Below the pieces are notes generated by a model, which saw only the letters and a list, made by a program, of their open reading frames with translations, did not search any database and was not told where the DNA came from. From NCBI GenBank assembly GCA_963930655.1, contig OZ005609.1, positions 19,789,001-19,853,000 of the forward strand: 64,000 bases of DNA, in the 5' to 3' direction. The stretch comes from Myrica gale. Its lineage: Eukaryota; Streptophyta; Magnoliopsida; Fagales; Myricaceae. The translations under genes were made by a program, and so were the position numbers. Shown here one piece after another: positions 11,801 to 23,740 of the stretch. Within the stretch, counting starts at the first letter, position 1; each line of letters opens with the position of its first letter.

Positions 11801-12490
11801 TGAGTTTCTTGCTCAAGACCAACGAACTTAATTGAACTTAATTTCTCAAGACCAAGGAACTTAATTGTTCAAGACCATAGAAACCTAGTATACCTCGGAA
11901 TTGTCACCGGCAATGGTGTCCCACATCTCCTTGACCTCACCATCGCGATCCTTCCCGGATGAAAACCCTCTCTTGGAGAAATTATTGGACTCGCCCTTCC
12001 CTGAAGAAAACCCTCTCCTCTCCCCCTTGTGCCTCTTCTCCTTCTTCCCACTACTCCCACCGCCACCACTCTCCTTTCTCTTCTTCCTATTCCTCTCAAA
12101 GCCCTCATCGTCCTCGTCCTCATTGACCAGGCTAGGAACCACGATTTCCTTTGCCCTGGTGTTCTCACCCTTCTTGATCAGCCGTTTCCGGGGCTTCGTC
12201 TTCAATGACGAGTTGTCTGCATCATAGACCGGCGTAGACCGCTCTCGCTGCCCCAGGCCGTGCCGCCACTGGTCATCGACGTCGTCGTCTAAGAGGTCCT
12301 GCCGCGGCTCCGGGGACTGCTCCCGATCGGATTGTACGTCATCAAAGTCCATCAACGGCTCTCCATCCTCATCACGGTACCTGGAAAAGCATATAAAACC
12401 CTAATTTTATCTCAGAGACAATTCCCAGAAAACCTAATTACCTCACAAAGACGGAAGGGAAGAGACGTACGGATCGTCTTCGTAACCCAT
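8866..12490 (-). CDS. IWS1: IWS1, transcription elongation factor (SPT6 partner); last exon not found
   Basis: Spliced minus-strand exons: 12490-12471, 12380-11894, 11148-11029, 10711-10491, 10384-10255, 10159-10097, 10011-9934, 9425-9334, 9217-9152 and 9046-8893. All junctions are GT-AG and all phases agree. The product starts MGYEDDPYRDEDGEPLMDFDD, as in plant IWS1. It has an acidic, then lysine/arginine-rich disordered N-terminus (to about residue 225). The TFIIS-N/LW-type helical core follows (about 235-385; LLTEVLSK, LLKNWLEPLPDGSLPN, GLGKVIMFLSKSDEET, KLAKDLVDKW). The tail region includes RPEATPLDF and RPQSKIDPDE. Known plant IWS1 binds SPT6 and RNA polymerase II on transcribed genes and serves brassinosteroid and nitrate responses. 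The ten exons give 477 residues through QDQRRLK. The usual last ~30 residues (a basic tail) are not visible. Reading past the exon-10 donor gives eight codons and a stop at 8,868-8,866. Confidence 0.93.
11354..11398 (-). mobile_element. Ultra-short LINE 3'-end insertion in IWS1 intron 2 (candidate)
   Basis: ATATAGCAGT occurs at 11,354-11,363 and again at 11,389-11,398. Between them lie a T10 run and AATAAGTG, the mirror image of the LINE 3' end (CACTTATT-A10). This looks like a target-primed insertion that stopped after about 20 bp. The duplication may extend to ATATAGCAGTMAAA with one mismatch. Confidence 0.55.
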
Positions 12491-13396
12491 GTGTAATGAA
12501 GATAACAAATCAGAGACTTCACCAGCTCAGTGCCTGAGAGATGAAAGATGAAAAATAGCATGAGACACAACGTCGCACAAACTCAATGAATATTGACAGG
12601 GGACAACAACTCACTTATTCACCGGGGAAAAGAATCATAACAAAATTAGAGAACTTTTGATAGATCTAAACCATCAACATCTTTCCTTAATTACCACATT
12701 AATCGAAAGAGAAATAAAGTGAAAAAAAAATCCCAGGGGGATCTGGCCTAGCGAGAAAAAACTCGAGCAAAGAAAATTTGGAAGTATTTTATTTCGCTTG
12801 TCCCTGCTTCTTCCACGACTTTCCGGACCAACCTAGGGGGATCTGGCCTTGCAAGTCCCTCTGCATCTTGGGTGCAGACCACGCAAAATCAATCCATGGA
12901 TATTCACAAAATGAATTCCCAAAAACACCACTCGAGATTGGACAAGAGAGCTCACAAATTTGAAAATCACGCAACCGAAAAGAATGCAAATCACCCCCCC
13001 CCCCCAAAAAGTTGAGACGATGATTCCATTGTTGAAAAGGGTCTTAACACCCAAACGAACTGCAGAAGAACATATCGAAAACGAAAAGAACAAAAACAGG
13101 GAGAATCGATGGATATTTGATCTTACAAAAACCAGATGGAGCGAAGAAGACGGACAACTACAAGAGAACGCAAGAGGTGAAAATCAGGAGCACAAAACTA
13201 CTTGCTGCAAAATTGCAATTCAGCTTGGACGACAGCTTCTCATGTTCTTAAACGTGCTTTTAATTCTTCTTTTTTTAAATCTAAACGTGTTTTTAATTCA
13301 CTTTGACGACATTGCTAAGTGGTGTCGTTTTGTCTTGGAGGCTGATATGGGATGACGAAGTGACTTGGGGCTCAAAGCTCATGCATCAAATACAAG
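12491..13396. promoter_or_regulatory. IWS1 5' flank and presumed promoter
   Basis: The sequence upstream of the IWS1 start codon has no TE signature over the first few hundred bases, so the promoter and 5' UTR should lie here. I cannot name a TATA box with confidence. Two imperfect 25-bp direct repeats (GGGGGATCTGGCCT core, 12,736 and 12,836) and a C13 run (about 12,993-13,005) are present. Confidence 0.4.
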
Positions 13397-13561
13397 TTGT
13401 GTTTGAGTGTTAAAATTTTGGGGAGGTTAAAATTTTAGGATATTGGTGAAAAAGTGAAAAGAGAAATGATTTTTAATGATGTGATGGGAAAATAAAAATT
13501 ATATTGTAATTTTTTATTGTGTTAAAATTTTAAGGAATGTAAAAGTTTTGTTAACAAACTT
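13397..13561. mobile_element. MITE-like repeat M3
   Basis: Begins TTGTGTTTGAGTGTTAAAATTTT and ends near TTAAAATTTTAAGGAATG..AACAAACTT. The inner word GGTGAAAAAGTGAAAAGAGA is that of the M family. Non-coding. Confidence 0.5.
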
Positions 13562-14329
13562 AGCATATGTCCTCTAGCTTCAAAAATGAGTTAGGGTTGT
13601 TTAATGGTCTTGAAAATATTTTCTAATTCAAAAATGATTTTACACATAAAAAATGTTTTAATTATAAATAAAATTTTCTATTAACCTCATTTCTACAGAA
13701 AAACAACGAAAATTTATAAAAAGAAAATTAAAACATATTTTTTTACTTTTACATCCTTTAAGAGTTAAGGTGATATTTGGGAAATAAATATATTACTAGA
13801 GTTTCACTTTTAACGAAATTTGTTAAAAAACTTCGCAAAGCTTTTGCAGCATTAGAGACATAAGTTCACATAAGAAGATAGAGACTTTAACTTGAATATC
13901 CTGATGACTTGATCCCTTCAGTCCAAGTAGTACTAATTGGAATGCCAAATCTTGTACATTTTATTATGCAAAATAATGGACATCCCCAAATCTTCTAAAA
14001 CTTCACATTGTTAATCTGAATTGAGACTGATTAATCGTTACCTTATTTTACTTTCTCAGCTGTGTATGAAGCGGTGTTCTCTCTCCAAGTAGTACCTTAA
14101 ATATTTACCTTTTAGCAACTCGTAGAATAATTTTTGTTATGAGCTAATAAATTTTAAACAATCTTTTATGTATTCTATCAAATACTTGTTTAAATCTAAT
14201 CAACCTTTATATTTTGTTCCAACTTTACGTTTCTTTTGGTGAGAATTAAGTAATTATCATGATAAAATAAATGTACACAGATAATAAAATATTATAAATA
14301 ATAATTTTAACCATTGGCAACGTTTCATT
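13562..14329. other. AT-rich intergenic DNA
   Basis: No coding or repeat structure could be supported in this stretch. Confidence 0.4.
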
Positions 14330-14532
14330 TGATCTCACGGAGCGTTTTTAAAAGCATAACGACAATAGTGACAAATACATGTCGTTGTAAAAAAACCATA
14401 TCTGCAAAGAGCTTGCTCGTTCGAACTAAGTTTGGTGTTCGAAAAGAGTATTTAGCGACGAAAATTTCTGTCACTATCATATCCTCCAAATTTGTGAAAG
14501 AGGCTTTTTAGCGACTGCAATTATATTTTGGT

Positions 14533-17500
14533 TGTGAGACACCGCTTTATTTTCAGTTGTTTGACTTCTTTACATATTATTCTTTTTGGAGTTTTTGAGT
14601 CTAAATTATTACTTTATTAAGCTTTTATTCCAGTAAGTGTTTGCATATTATTTTTGCTATTAAAGGATTCGGCATATGTATTATTTTTGCCTAACCTTTA
14701 ATTATTTATCAGCTTATAGCCGAATATAAAGTTTTCCATCATCCTCCGTTTTCTAATACAAGTTGCTCATGAGTGTGATTTCTTTGTAAGTAATCACACT
14801 TATGAATCGGTCAGTACCCAATCAAAGCGTGCAAAGTTTAAGTCAGAGAGACCAGGGTACCAAAGTAATGGCTGGGGATTGGATGACCTGTTCGGATAGT
14901 CTAACCGGTAGAAATCCTGGTAAGACAGGCTTGGCAATTGCACTCCCGAGCTGACCGAGAGCTGCACTCCCGGGTGGATTGAGGCCCGGGAGGACTGAGC
15001 CTTGGAGTACCAGGCTGACCGACTCCTTGTTTCAGGGCTTACTAAGACCGGGAGTACTAGGCCCGAGGGATCCCGAGTGTGCTGAGCCCTGGATCCTAGG
15101 TGAGCTGAACTGAGCCCTGTATACTCGAGATGCCTGGGAACAGTCTGGGATGATTGAGGATAAATGGTCGGGGTATATGGTGTGAAATGCTTGGGGTATC
15201 TGCGTGTGACATGAGCGGGGTAACTGAGAGCTGACTTCCCAGGATCAACGAGATCTGGATTCCCAGGATGACCAAGACCTGGACCCGAGATAGTCTAGAC
15301 CTGAAAGTTCGGAGTATTGAGACTTGTATGTCTGGGGCTTATTTTAGTCATTCATGGGATGACTCAGCCCTGTATGCCCGAGACTTATGCAGAAGCTAAG
15401 ATAATCAACCCTACCTTTCATCTTTTCCACGTGTCTTAACCTTATGGCGCATATCTTAAATTATTCTTTGTTAAAAGATACATGAGATATGGGGAGAAGT
15501 GGTGGTTGTTTATGATTGGGTACGACATGATTTTCCAAATCATTTTCTAATGATTTTCTAGACCTAGATTTGGTGCATAGACTGGCCAGGGGGAACTCAC
15601 CGTTAGTTAGTCGTATGTATAAAAGAGAGACTTACTCGACTGAAACTGGCGACATAAGGAGAAACCGAGAATTTCACTTAACTGATAAAGAAAGGAAGGG
15701 AATGGAGAGTGACGTGAGATAGTCCATCTGACCGAAAGAAAAGAGGAAGGAGAAACCAAAGGAAAAAGAGACTGAGGTAGTCTCGGCCTGTACCTTTCCT
15801 TCCCATCAGCTTTTGTCTTATTTTTTTCTAACGTAGTGTCTTGCTGTTTAAGTATTTTTATTCAGGAAATATAGTACAAACATGACTAAGGTAAGGGGTA
15901 GTTTGCATGATTTGTGTTGGGAGAATATTATAGATGCATGTTGCATGTCTATTTGACAGATTTATGAAGCATATTGCATTGAAACATATTCCATGTTGTA
16001 TGTTTAAAAGTTATGTAATATGGAAAGTGTGATGATGTCGGATAGCAAGGAAGGATGGTTGTTCATATGTGAAGATGGTAAGGCAAGGCCAAACCTGACC
16101 TAGTCGGGCCCTAGGATCCTTGAAAGCCAATCAGTCCTTAGTATGTTCAGAAAACAACCAAGCCGCATAAGTGGTTGGACTTGCCTATTTCAGCATGTTG
16201 TATAGTGTTTTAATTATGATGACTTAACTGCTTGCTGCCTTCATATATTCTCATAGCTAAAACATGTTGTGATTATTCAAATATGATGACTTAAATGTTA
16301 GCGTACACGAACATTACATGAGCTGGAAAAATGAGGGTTTTTTAGTGCAAAACCCTTGTTGTCCAAAACATCCCCATGAAATCCTTGGATGTTTGGCCGA
16401 AAAATTTGTGGACATATAATATACGGTCCCAGTAAAAATTGTAGGGCAATCGGAGGTCAGGAAAGGTCGAAAATGCCCCTGGAGGTCTCTAAGGATAGTT
16501 TCTGCATTTCACACAAAACGTTAGGGTAAAAAGGTCCGAACTGGAGAAATAACTTTATGACTATGTAGATCATGAAAAAATAGATGGAAAAGCCTAAATT
16601 TGAGTCCAAATCGAGTAGAAGTAGGGGCTCATATCACAAAACCCGTTTAGCGGCCTAAATAGACTTTAGGCCCGTTAACCCCAAACAAGCCCAGAAGATT
16701 TTGACACTTTAGGAATAGACCTGGTAGAGTATAAGAAGGCCCAAGAAGCCTCCATTTGAAGACTTAGGGTAGATTGACCAGTCAATGCTAACTCCCATGT
16801 TTAATTCACCTTATGTTACATCTTGCATTTTATTGAAGGACCTGCATATTGTTACTTCTATGCTTGTGTATGTTTGATCTATGAGATGAAAAATGTAAAG
16901 ATGGAATTGATTGATGAAAGGAGGTCACAACAGTGCCCTAAGGAAGCTCAAAGTGAGCAAAAAGGGTCGTGGACTGACAAAGAAAAGAAAAGGCCCAAAA
17001 GGGTACACATGCAAGAACTGTTATGAATATACGAATAAATGATGAATCATGTGTTGCATTATTTATGCGAATGAATGAGCTTCATATCATAAATCATTGA
17101 GTGGACCAAGACAAGAGAATGGAAACCGAAATTACCCGATATGTTTTCCGTAATGATGGGTGACGATACCGTTCACTAAGTGGAGAGTGCAACCCACCGC
17201 TATGAAAAAAAGGGTGGGCTCATAACTTAATGGGGCAAAGTGTCTAACTATGAAAGGATGGGACAAGTCCCGGAGGATAGGAGGGACACACAACCTAACT
17301 CAGGGGGTGAACAGAGTAGACGGCGAAAACACCTCACCCCAAAGAAAAATGAATGGGCATTGGGTGCACAACATCATCTAATTTCATGTGCATTGATATA
17401 TGTCTTGATTGATTTTATGAAAGCATACATACTCTATCACGTATCATATAGTCATTATGCTATGTATTGTCATGTCTCCACTTGCTCTTTCCTTTTATGA

Positions 17501-17959
17501 TTGTCGGGTCCCTTCCCCGACCTTACTGAGTCCATATGACTCACCCCGTCTTTTGTATTGTTTACTTGTACTCGAATTTTTACAGGAGGTGAAACTGTGG
17601 CAAGGCGTAGGCTAGTTTCGTTTTCTTTTTATTTTACCCAGATTGTATTTCAAAACGATTTTATTTTGTGAATATCTCGGTTGTATAGGCTCTGTGAGCA
17701 TCAGGAGGCTCGCCTTTTTTTACTAGCCTTTGTCGTAGTCCTCAGAAGGATGTTTTTGTAACCATGGTGTGTATATGTCACGTTTTGGATTTTACTAAGC
17801 TTAATTTGTATCGCAACGCTTTAGAAAATGTTCTCGCTAAGGTTTTTCAAAGCTTGTTATCATGCCTTGAAAGGATTAATTCCTGACGTAATCCCCGCTT
17901 GTGTTCATTCCATTACTATAGGAGAACCTATGAGGTAAGTACGAGCACGAGGCGTGACA
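14533..17959 (+). mobile_element. Solo LTR 1 (3.4 kb, TG...CA, TSD TTGGT)
   Basis: Starts TGTGAGACACC, ends GAGGCGTGACA and is flanked by TTGGT at 14,528-14,532 and 17,960-17,964. It has no gag or pol and no internal LTR pair, so it is best read as a solo LTR from a family with very long LTRs; Tat/Ogre-like elements have such lengths, but that placement is inference. Its last 1.6 kb match the reverse complement of the second solo LTR at 22,927-26,142. Shared blocks include TTACTGAGTCC..GACTCAC and GGTAAGTAC at the 3' end. A GC-rich stretch of degenerate CCCGGGAGGACTGAGCC-like repeats lies at 14,800-15,380. A TATA-like TATAAAAGAGAGACTTACT is at about 15,616. Confidence 0.8.
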
Positions 17960-18046
17960 TTGGTAGTGAAAAATGAAGGCTAACTTGCTTGCTTTGAACA
18001 GTTTGAGAGGGGGTTGGGGGTTCCCCCAAGCTTAAGATACATAATA

Positions 18047-18566
18047 GAGGTAAAATTATAGTTAGTCTCGTAAGTATGAGCAAAAATCATAGTTAGTCCC
18101 GTAACTTTCAAAACAACGATTTAAGACCCTTAACTTTTAAAACTCATCAATTCACACTCTCCGTCCAAATCATGCGTTAAATAAGACGGCAAGGCATGAA
18201 AAATAACCAAAATGTCCCTTCCAAATAAAATTATTAAAAGTATTAAAAATTCATCAAAATAAAAGATGATATTTTTTAGAAAAGGTAATATTTTTTAAAT
18301 AAAACTATTGAAACTCTATTTCAATAATCTATTTATTTTTAATTTATTCTTAAATTTTTATTATTTTTATTTTTATTTTGAAATTTACTCTTGGAGGTAT
18401 ATTTCAGTCATTTGGCATGATTTTCCATCTGACTTAATCCCTAATTTGGACGAGGGCTGAATTTTATGAGTTTCAAAAGTTAAGGGTCTTAAATCGCCGT
18501 TTTAAAAGTTACGAGGCTAAATTGATTTTTACTCATACTTAAGGGGCTAACTATGACTTCACCCTT
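18047..18566. mobile_element. Long-TIR MITE (about 520 bp)
   Basis: The ends are inverted repeats of roughly 140 bp. The left end has TTATAGTTAGTCTCGTAAGTATGAG and TTAAGACCCTTAACTTTT; the right end has the inverse of GAAGTCATAGTTAGCCCC and TTAAGACCCTTAACTTTT. The middle is AT-rich. Long TIRs without coding capacity suggest a Mutator-like or fold-back element. Its target duplication is not clear. Confidence 0.75.
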
Positions 18567-18899
18567 AAATAATATATCTCTCCTAGCTCAAGAGGCGTAA
18601 GCAAACCATCATAAGGCTTGCGAGCCGACCACAAGTGAAGCGATTTAAACACAAAAAGAAAAAAAGAGAAATCCTGAAGTGTCTAACTCCAACCATCATA
18701 AGGTTTCTGCCTAAGGGATCTTGAATCTATTAGGAGGAGCTCTGCCCCTTCTGTTAGTCGAGCTACCCCGAGCAATAGAAGACCAGATCACGTATCAAGC
18801 CCTTTAGCTATTATTCTTGAGAAATGACCAGGTCTGACCCATTGCAAGAAAGAAGATTTTATGGGATCCCTATCTACCAAAATTTTTACTTCTGGTTCT

Positions 18900-19085
18900 G
18901 GCGAACGAATAATCAATGAGTCGTTGAATTCGAGACAACTATTCGAAATCTTAGTGAAAGACTGGATTTGTTATCTCATGTTTGCTTTTCGTGAAAAATA
19001 TCAATACTCTGCCGGTCCAATAAAAAACCAACACTCGAAGCATGGGCGTGACATGATATCCGTTAGCCATGTTCATAATTTTCGT
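18900..19085 (+). pseudogene. ycf2: Nuclear plastid DNA: fragment of ycf2
   Basis: The stretch encodes [18 protein letters not shown] followed by MFAFREK, a characteristic block of plastid Ycf2. Downstream, diverged residues ([11 protein letters not shown]) still parallel the following Ycf2 segment (NDIEHVSHLFS). The DNA at 18,925-19,005 is nearly plastid-identical by memory, whereas the flanks are decayed. It is a nuclear copy of plastid DNA, about 0.1-0.2 kb, inside the CACTA-like region and without function. The preceding ILWDP word (about 18,856) may be a second, rearranged ycf2 piece. Confidence 0.8.
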
Positions 19086-19732
19086 CATCTAAGTGAATAG
19101 AGGGACTAAACTGAGAATTTGTCCAAGGAGACCTGTAGGAAAAACTTACTATAAGGACTAATCTGATAATCGCGAAAACCCCATAGACCAGCGGAGTAAT
19201 TTAGCCAAAAATGAAATTTCAGCGATAATTTCTGAATTTTCGACATGGATGAGTATTTGTGACGAGGCTTGAACGATGAATTGTTTTGGTTGCTAAAACT
19301 TTTTAGAGATGAAACATGTATTATTAGCGATGAAAAATTTTGCTATTAAAGAGCGAAAAATGTTGTAGTGTTCCTACCTAGGAAAGGCCACCCACCTGAC
19401 CCTATCAGTGTGGTAATTGCACATCCCTTAGCAATCAGTTCTGTCACACTTTCAATATTTCATTTAGTAATACTAGGACTATCTCAGTAAAACCACGATA
19501 CTTTTCTCACACTATTGCCATTCACAACACAAGCCTCACAATGTTGTGATATGAATGAATTGCACTTGCACTCAATACATTTTAGTCCATAGAAACAACA
19601 CACAACATTTTCGGGATAAACATGATATTTAATCCAATACATCAATCACAGGAAATATAGTATCAAAATCTTAAACATTCACATAATATATTTCAGAATC
19701 CATTATCGTTAAAAACCATAAAACTAATCTTA

Positions 19733-20332
19733 GGCCTTGTTTGGAAGGCAGATTCACACTACGACGTGGACCCAGTCCTAACATTAATCTAAGAAACTCA
19801 GTCTAAAACTCAACCTCGTTTGGCATGAGCCGAAGTCGAGTGGGGTTCTAAACAAGGTCTCTGACACGCATCACCCCTTGGAGGAGCTGCTAACCTGAAC
19901 ATCGTGGGCCCTGCAACTGGACGTTGATATCTCCCCTGCCATTTGACCCCACTTCTAATATTCTCTCTCCACGATATGCTGATTTTGCCCTCCTTTCAAG
20001 TGGAAATAATGGAAAGTGGAAGAAGCCTTCTGCCTCTCTGCCTACGTCGCCATAGTGGGGAAATAGGATGGGTAGCAAGCCTGTCCAATTTTGTCATTTT
20101 CACAGAGAAAATCGATAAATTAAAAAAGAAAATCTGATGATGTGTAAGATAAACCTGCCAAGAAATCAGGCCTTGACAACTAACGTGCTATTTTTGTTGG
20201 GGCACGACAACCACGTTTCAACCACGACAACCACGTTTCAACCACAACAACAAATGAGAATTGAGGACGTGGAATGTTGAGTGCGAGACTGAGAATGAGT
20301 TTGAAATATAAGACCTTCCCAAACGCAGTTTT
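19733..20332. mobile_element. MITE-like element with CTTGTTTGGAAGGC / CTTCCCAAACGCAG ends
   Basis: The left end GCCTTGTTTGGAAGGCAG and the inverse of the right end CTGCGTTTGGGAAGGTC are similar. The interior is non-coding and has an 18-bp tandem duplication (ACGACAACCACGTTTCAACC) at about 20,204-20,240. The target duplication is not clear and the family is unassigned. Confidence 0.35.
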
Positions 20333-21059
20333 TGAAATCGGATGAGAACTAAGGCTTTTAGGCCCATTAGTTCACTTGTTTCCTATTTTGCTTTTAACAG
20401 TTTGGAACTCTTTTTCCTTATCTTGTCTTCATCCCTTTCTCTTGAAATTTTCTCCATACTTCCAGATCTAACATCTTGACATTAATAATTGAGTTTTATA
20501 CCAAAGTCACATCAAAAGGCACATGCAATGGCCCACATCACTTGGGTTCATCATAAAGATTGAAAATAATGCATGCATGCATACCGATCACTTTAAACTA
20601 TGCAAGACATCTCCTTTGATATGTATGTCACCTCTAGTACATTAGAACACAAGTTATTAGACATTGAAGCATGGTCAGAATTAAGAAAATGCCAACTTTT
20701 CAGTCTAAATCATCATTCTTTGATATTTACAAAAATATACACATGCATGTAAAGCTATATGAACCCTGACCTTAAGACCCCAAAGTTGAACATTTTTGCA
20801 CTAATCATGTCACATAACATGCTTATGAACTCTGTTCAAATCACGAAAGCATCAACAATAAATAAATCTCCGAAAACTTTACATAAAACTAGAATATATG
20901 GCTTTTCGCTACTTTTTTTTCTCATCTTTCCATGCAAGCTTTTATCATGTTAAAATTTCAACTAACAACAATTGATAGATTTGAAAACATTAGGAAAAGA
21001 CCACAGAACTTCTAAAAGCCACCCATATAAACGTGTTCATGCATGACCTTGTTTCCATC
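20333..21059. other. AT-rich intergenic DNA
   Basis: No gene or repeat could be supported here. Confidence 0.4.
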
Positions 21060-21296
21060 GGTGGAACCAGGGGGCGAACATGGGCCACCGCCCCCCAAAT
21101 TTTTTTATATGTATTTTACCTCTTTGCTTTCTGTTACTTTGCATCAGTTGAGGCAATAACAGAGTGATTAGGCGATTCATTTGCTTTCTGTCACTTTGCA
21201 ATTTGGTCATATGCTATTTTTAGTGTTCAACTTTTGGGTGCCTTTGTTTGGACCCATTACGGGAGAAAGACGAATTATGGTAATAGTATTGTTTAA

Positions 21297-22760
21297 TGTG
21301 ACAGCCAAGATTTTTATTTTAAAATTTTTTGAATTTGTTATTTGATATTTGAAATGTCTTCTTTAAATTTGAAATTTGAGTTTAAGTCATTTAAAATAGT
21401 TAAATGTTTATCTTTAACCAAGTCAAACTTTTTTAAATTTTTTTTAAAGATTTTATGACTACTTAAAATTAAAAGTTTTAGAGTTCAAAAGGGAGTCTAT
21501 TACTAGTGAGTCTATATTTATATTTACATATTGGTTTTACTTTTTACACACCACACTTTTATGCCATCAAGAAGAAAAATAAGAGTTTTCTTACTTTCCA
21601 CAATCTAGACGAAATTTCTTGAAGCAAATTCAGGTATTTCGAATTTATTGATATTATTTGTATGAGAGATCAAACTATAGGTTGTCTAGATCTTACCCCA
21701 ATTATTTCAAGATTTTTCAAATAGTTTTAAAAGGTTTCTTAGAGTAATCGAGATTTGGGTTCAAGATTTGTGCAGGGAAAATTTAGGTTCTTGATGTGAA
21801 TAGTAGAACGAATTATATTTTTATAGCCATTCTTGGACCTCAAAAAATTATGCTTTTTGGTTATTTCGCACTAGCCAGCTGCAGAAGGATTGGGTTAAAG
21901 TTTCGTAATTTTTATAGATGTATTAGCATGGTTTTGAAAATCAGGAATTTAGGCTTAGAGAAATCGGAATTGCTAAGAAAGATCATTTGATACTAATTAG
22001 AGTTTTGTACCAGATGGCATAGCTATGCTTCGAATTTTGGTATGAAATTTTATGGGTAGCTTTTATGACACATATATGAATCTTTGGTATAAATTTCTAG
22101 ATTTTTGGATATCCGAATAAATCTTTATGAATTTTGGAAGTGATGAGTACCTAAATATTCAGGATATAGTTTGATTCCATGAACAGAGGTGAATGTTGAT
22201 TTTATTGACTAGGTTGTACAAGGAATTTGGATATGTAGTTTTACATGTGTATAAGTAACATCTTAGGAAAGAAAATATTTTAATATGGAGATTTTAGGGC
22301 AACCCGAGATAGGTAAGTTATATTTTAAAATTTGACCAGTGAATTTCGGAATGAATCCTGTTGATCAAATTTAGAGTTTCATCTGTGTTTCCATTTGAGA
22401 ATATTATAATATGTTAAATTTTGTATTGATAGGTTCTAAGTCAGAGGCTTATTTACTTTAAGATCCAAGTAAGCGGGGTTATTATGCTAGATTTTCCTAA
22501 AAGATCGAGGTGATAGTTGAGAAATTGCATGATTTATTTAAAACCGTCGGAGTTTTATGTGCATTACGTTTTAATAAAATTGTTAAAGATTATAATATGA
22601 AATGGGTAAACATGAGCCTATTTTTATGTTCAATTATTGTACGTGAGAATTTCAATGTTTAAATCAAAGTTTTTTGATATTTATTGTTATTCAATATTTG
22701 TGCATGATATTTCATGATGTTTTCATTGATTAGAATCAAATGTCTAATCGAGTCAGATTA
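21297..22760 (+). repeat. 5' LTR of the gypsy element, 3' end deleted
   Basis: Aligns by eye to 27,348-28,790. The last recognisable LTR word is AATCAAATGTCTAAT (about 22,735), which matches AATCAAACGTCTAAT at about 29,495 in the 3' LTR. The roughly 690 bp in between are missing here. Confidence 0.75.
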
Positions 22761-22800
22761 AGAATAGGAATCGTTTCTGTGTGGCTATGATAAGAATATT

Positions 22801-22926
22801 AAGAAGCTTATTTTAGAAGAAGTTCATCACTCTGTTTACACAGTCCATCAAGGGAGCACTAAAATGTATTGGGATTTGAGGGAGTCCTTTTGGTGGAACA
22901 ATATGAAGAGAGAGATTGTCAAATTT
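22801..22926 (+). pseudogene. Gypsy integrase, zinc-binding part (first half)
   Basis: In frame with the second half at 26,148. It encodes an EVHHSVYTVHQGSTKMYWDL block, the HH part of the H2C2 integrase zinc finger, and then WWNNMKREIVKF. It is cut exactly at the AATTT duplication of solo LTR 2. Confidence 0.85.
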
Positions 22927-23413
22927 TGTTACGCCACATGCCAGTACTTACCCCCTAGGCTTTTTTATAGTAATAGAATGCACACAAACGGGGATTACTG
23001 CACAAACTAATCTTCTTAAGGCCTCATAGGTGGTGTTGGGAAGCTTTAGCAAAAATGCTTAAGAAACAAAAATTATATGTCTGTTAAGGAGGGAAAATAA
23101 TAATTTCAAGATGAAATAAGAAGGCATTTTAACTGATTTAACTTAGATAAAAAATATAGGAGATAAAAATGTAAATTTAAACTATCAGGAAAATGAAGCA
23201 GAAAAGATACATATAACATTTTTACATTAAAAGCATGTACAATCTCAAAATCCTTCATGAGGATACAAAAGTAATACAAAAGCGAGAGAAAATATAAACT
23301 ATGACTAAGATGGAAGCTGATAACAACTTTCCGTCAGATACATTTCATAAACCCAGCTACTCAACCTAATTCTCAAAAGATAGTCTAGCCCACCTAGACT
23401 ACAACTGATCTAT

Positions 23414-23740
23414 TTAAAACTCTGTATCAGAAGTGAGATCAATGATCTCATTCTCCCATGTATCCTCTACCGGTGGTGCCGGTGGAGGAGGGTCAAAAAG
23501 CAAGAGGGTTGGGTCGATCTCAACATCGCCAATGTCCTTTACCAAAGGAACTGGTAATACAGAAGGGTCCTTAAGATACCACTCGGAATCATAGCCCACG
23601 AAAACCTCAAATGACTCAGAAATAAAAGTCCAGATAGCCATCTTTAAAATATATGGATCTATATCCAAAATCTGGTCGTTTGCGAAAGTTAGCATCTGAC
23701 AAGTCCGGGATCCATGATGGTACGTACAAAATTTAAACAA
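23414..23740 (-). CDS. Unknown 108-codon ORF within the LTR, sense to the LTR
   Basis: The ORF starts MFKFCTYHHGSRTC and has an aromatic and acidic middle, a DPPPPAPP stretch and an acidic C-terminus with EIIDLTSDTEF. The last part fits a SUMO-interaction motif (hydrophobic core next to Ser/Asp/Glu). I do not recognise a family. It lies just after the LTR's TTACTGAGT/ACTCACTC block, a region where some gypsy LTRs hold short non-conserved ORFs. Whether it is expressed is unknown, and it may be chance. Confidence 0.3.
   Translation of the reverse strand: MFKFCTYHHGSRTCQMLTFANDQILDIDPYILKMAIWTFISESFEVFVGYDSEWYLKDPSVLPVPLVKDIGDVEIDPTLLLFDPPPPAPPVEDTWENEIIDLTSDTEF

Larger units (their letters stand above)
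14330..19371 (-). mobile_element. CACTA-like transposon remnant, split by a solo LTR and a MITE
   Basis: The right end reads, on the minus strand, CACTACAACATTTTTCGCTC. It is followed by subterminal words of the ATCGCTAA/TCGTCGCTAAA kind, typical of plant CACTA ends. On the other side, 14,340-14,525 carries the same sort of words (TTTAGCGACGAAAATTT, TTAGCGACTGC). A second CACTA terminus was not found, so the left boundary is approximate and the element may be only a fragment. No transposase was seen. Without its insertions it is about 1.1 kb, so probably non-autonomous. Confidence 0.5.

Noticed and set aside
12732..12858. Imperfect direct repeat (GGGGGATCTGGCCT) upstream of IWS1
   Set aside because: Only two short copies with no flanking duplication; too little to call an element or operator.
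18590..18890. Further organelle DNA left of the ycf2 fragment
   Set aside because: Words such as GGATCCCTATCTACC hint at plastid origin, but I cannot match them securely.
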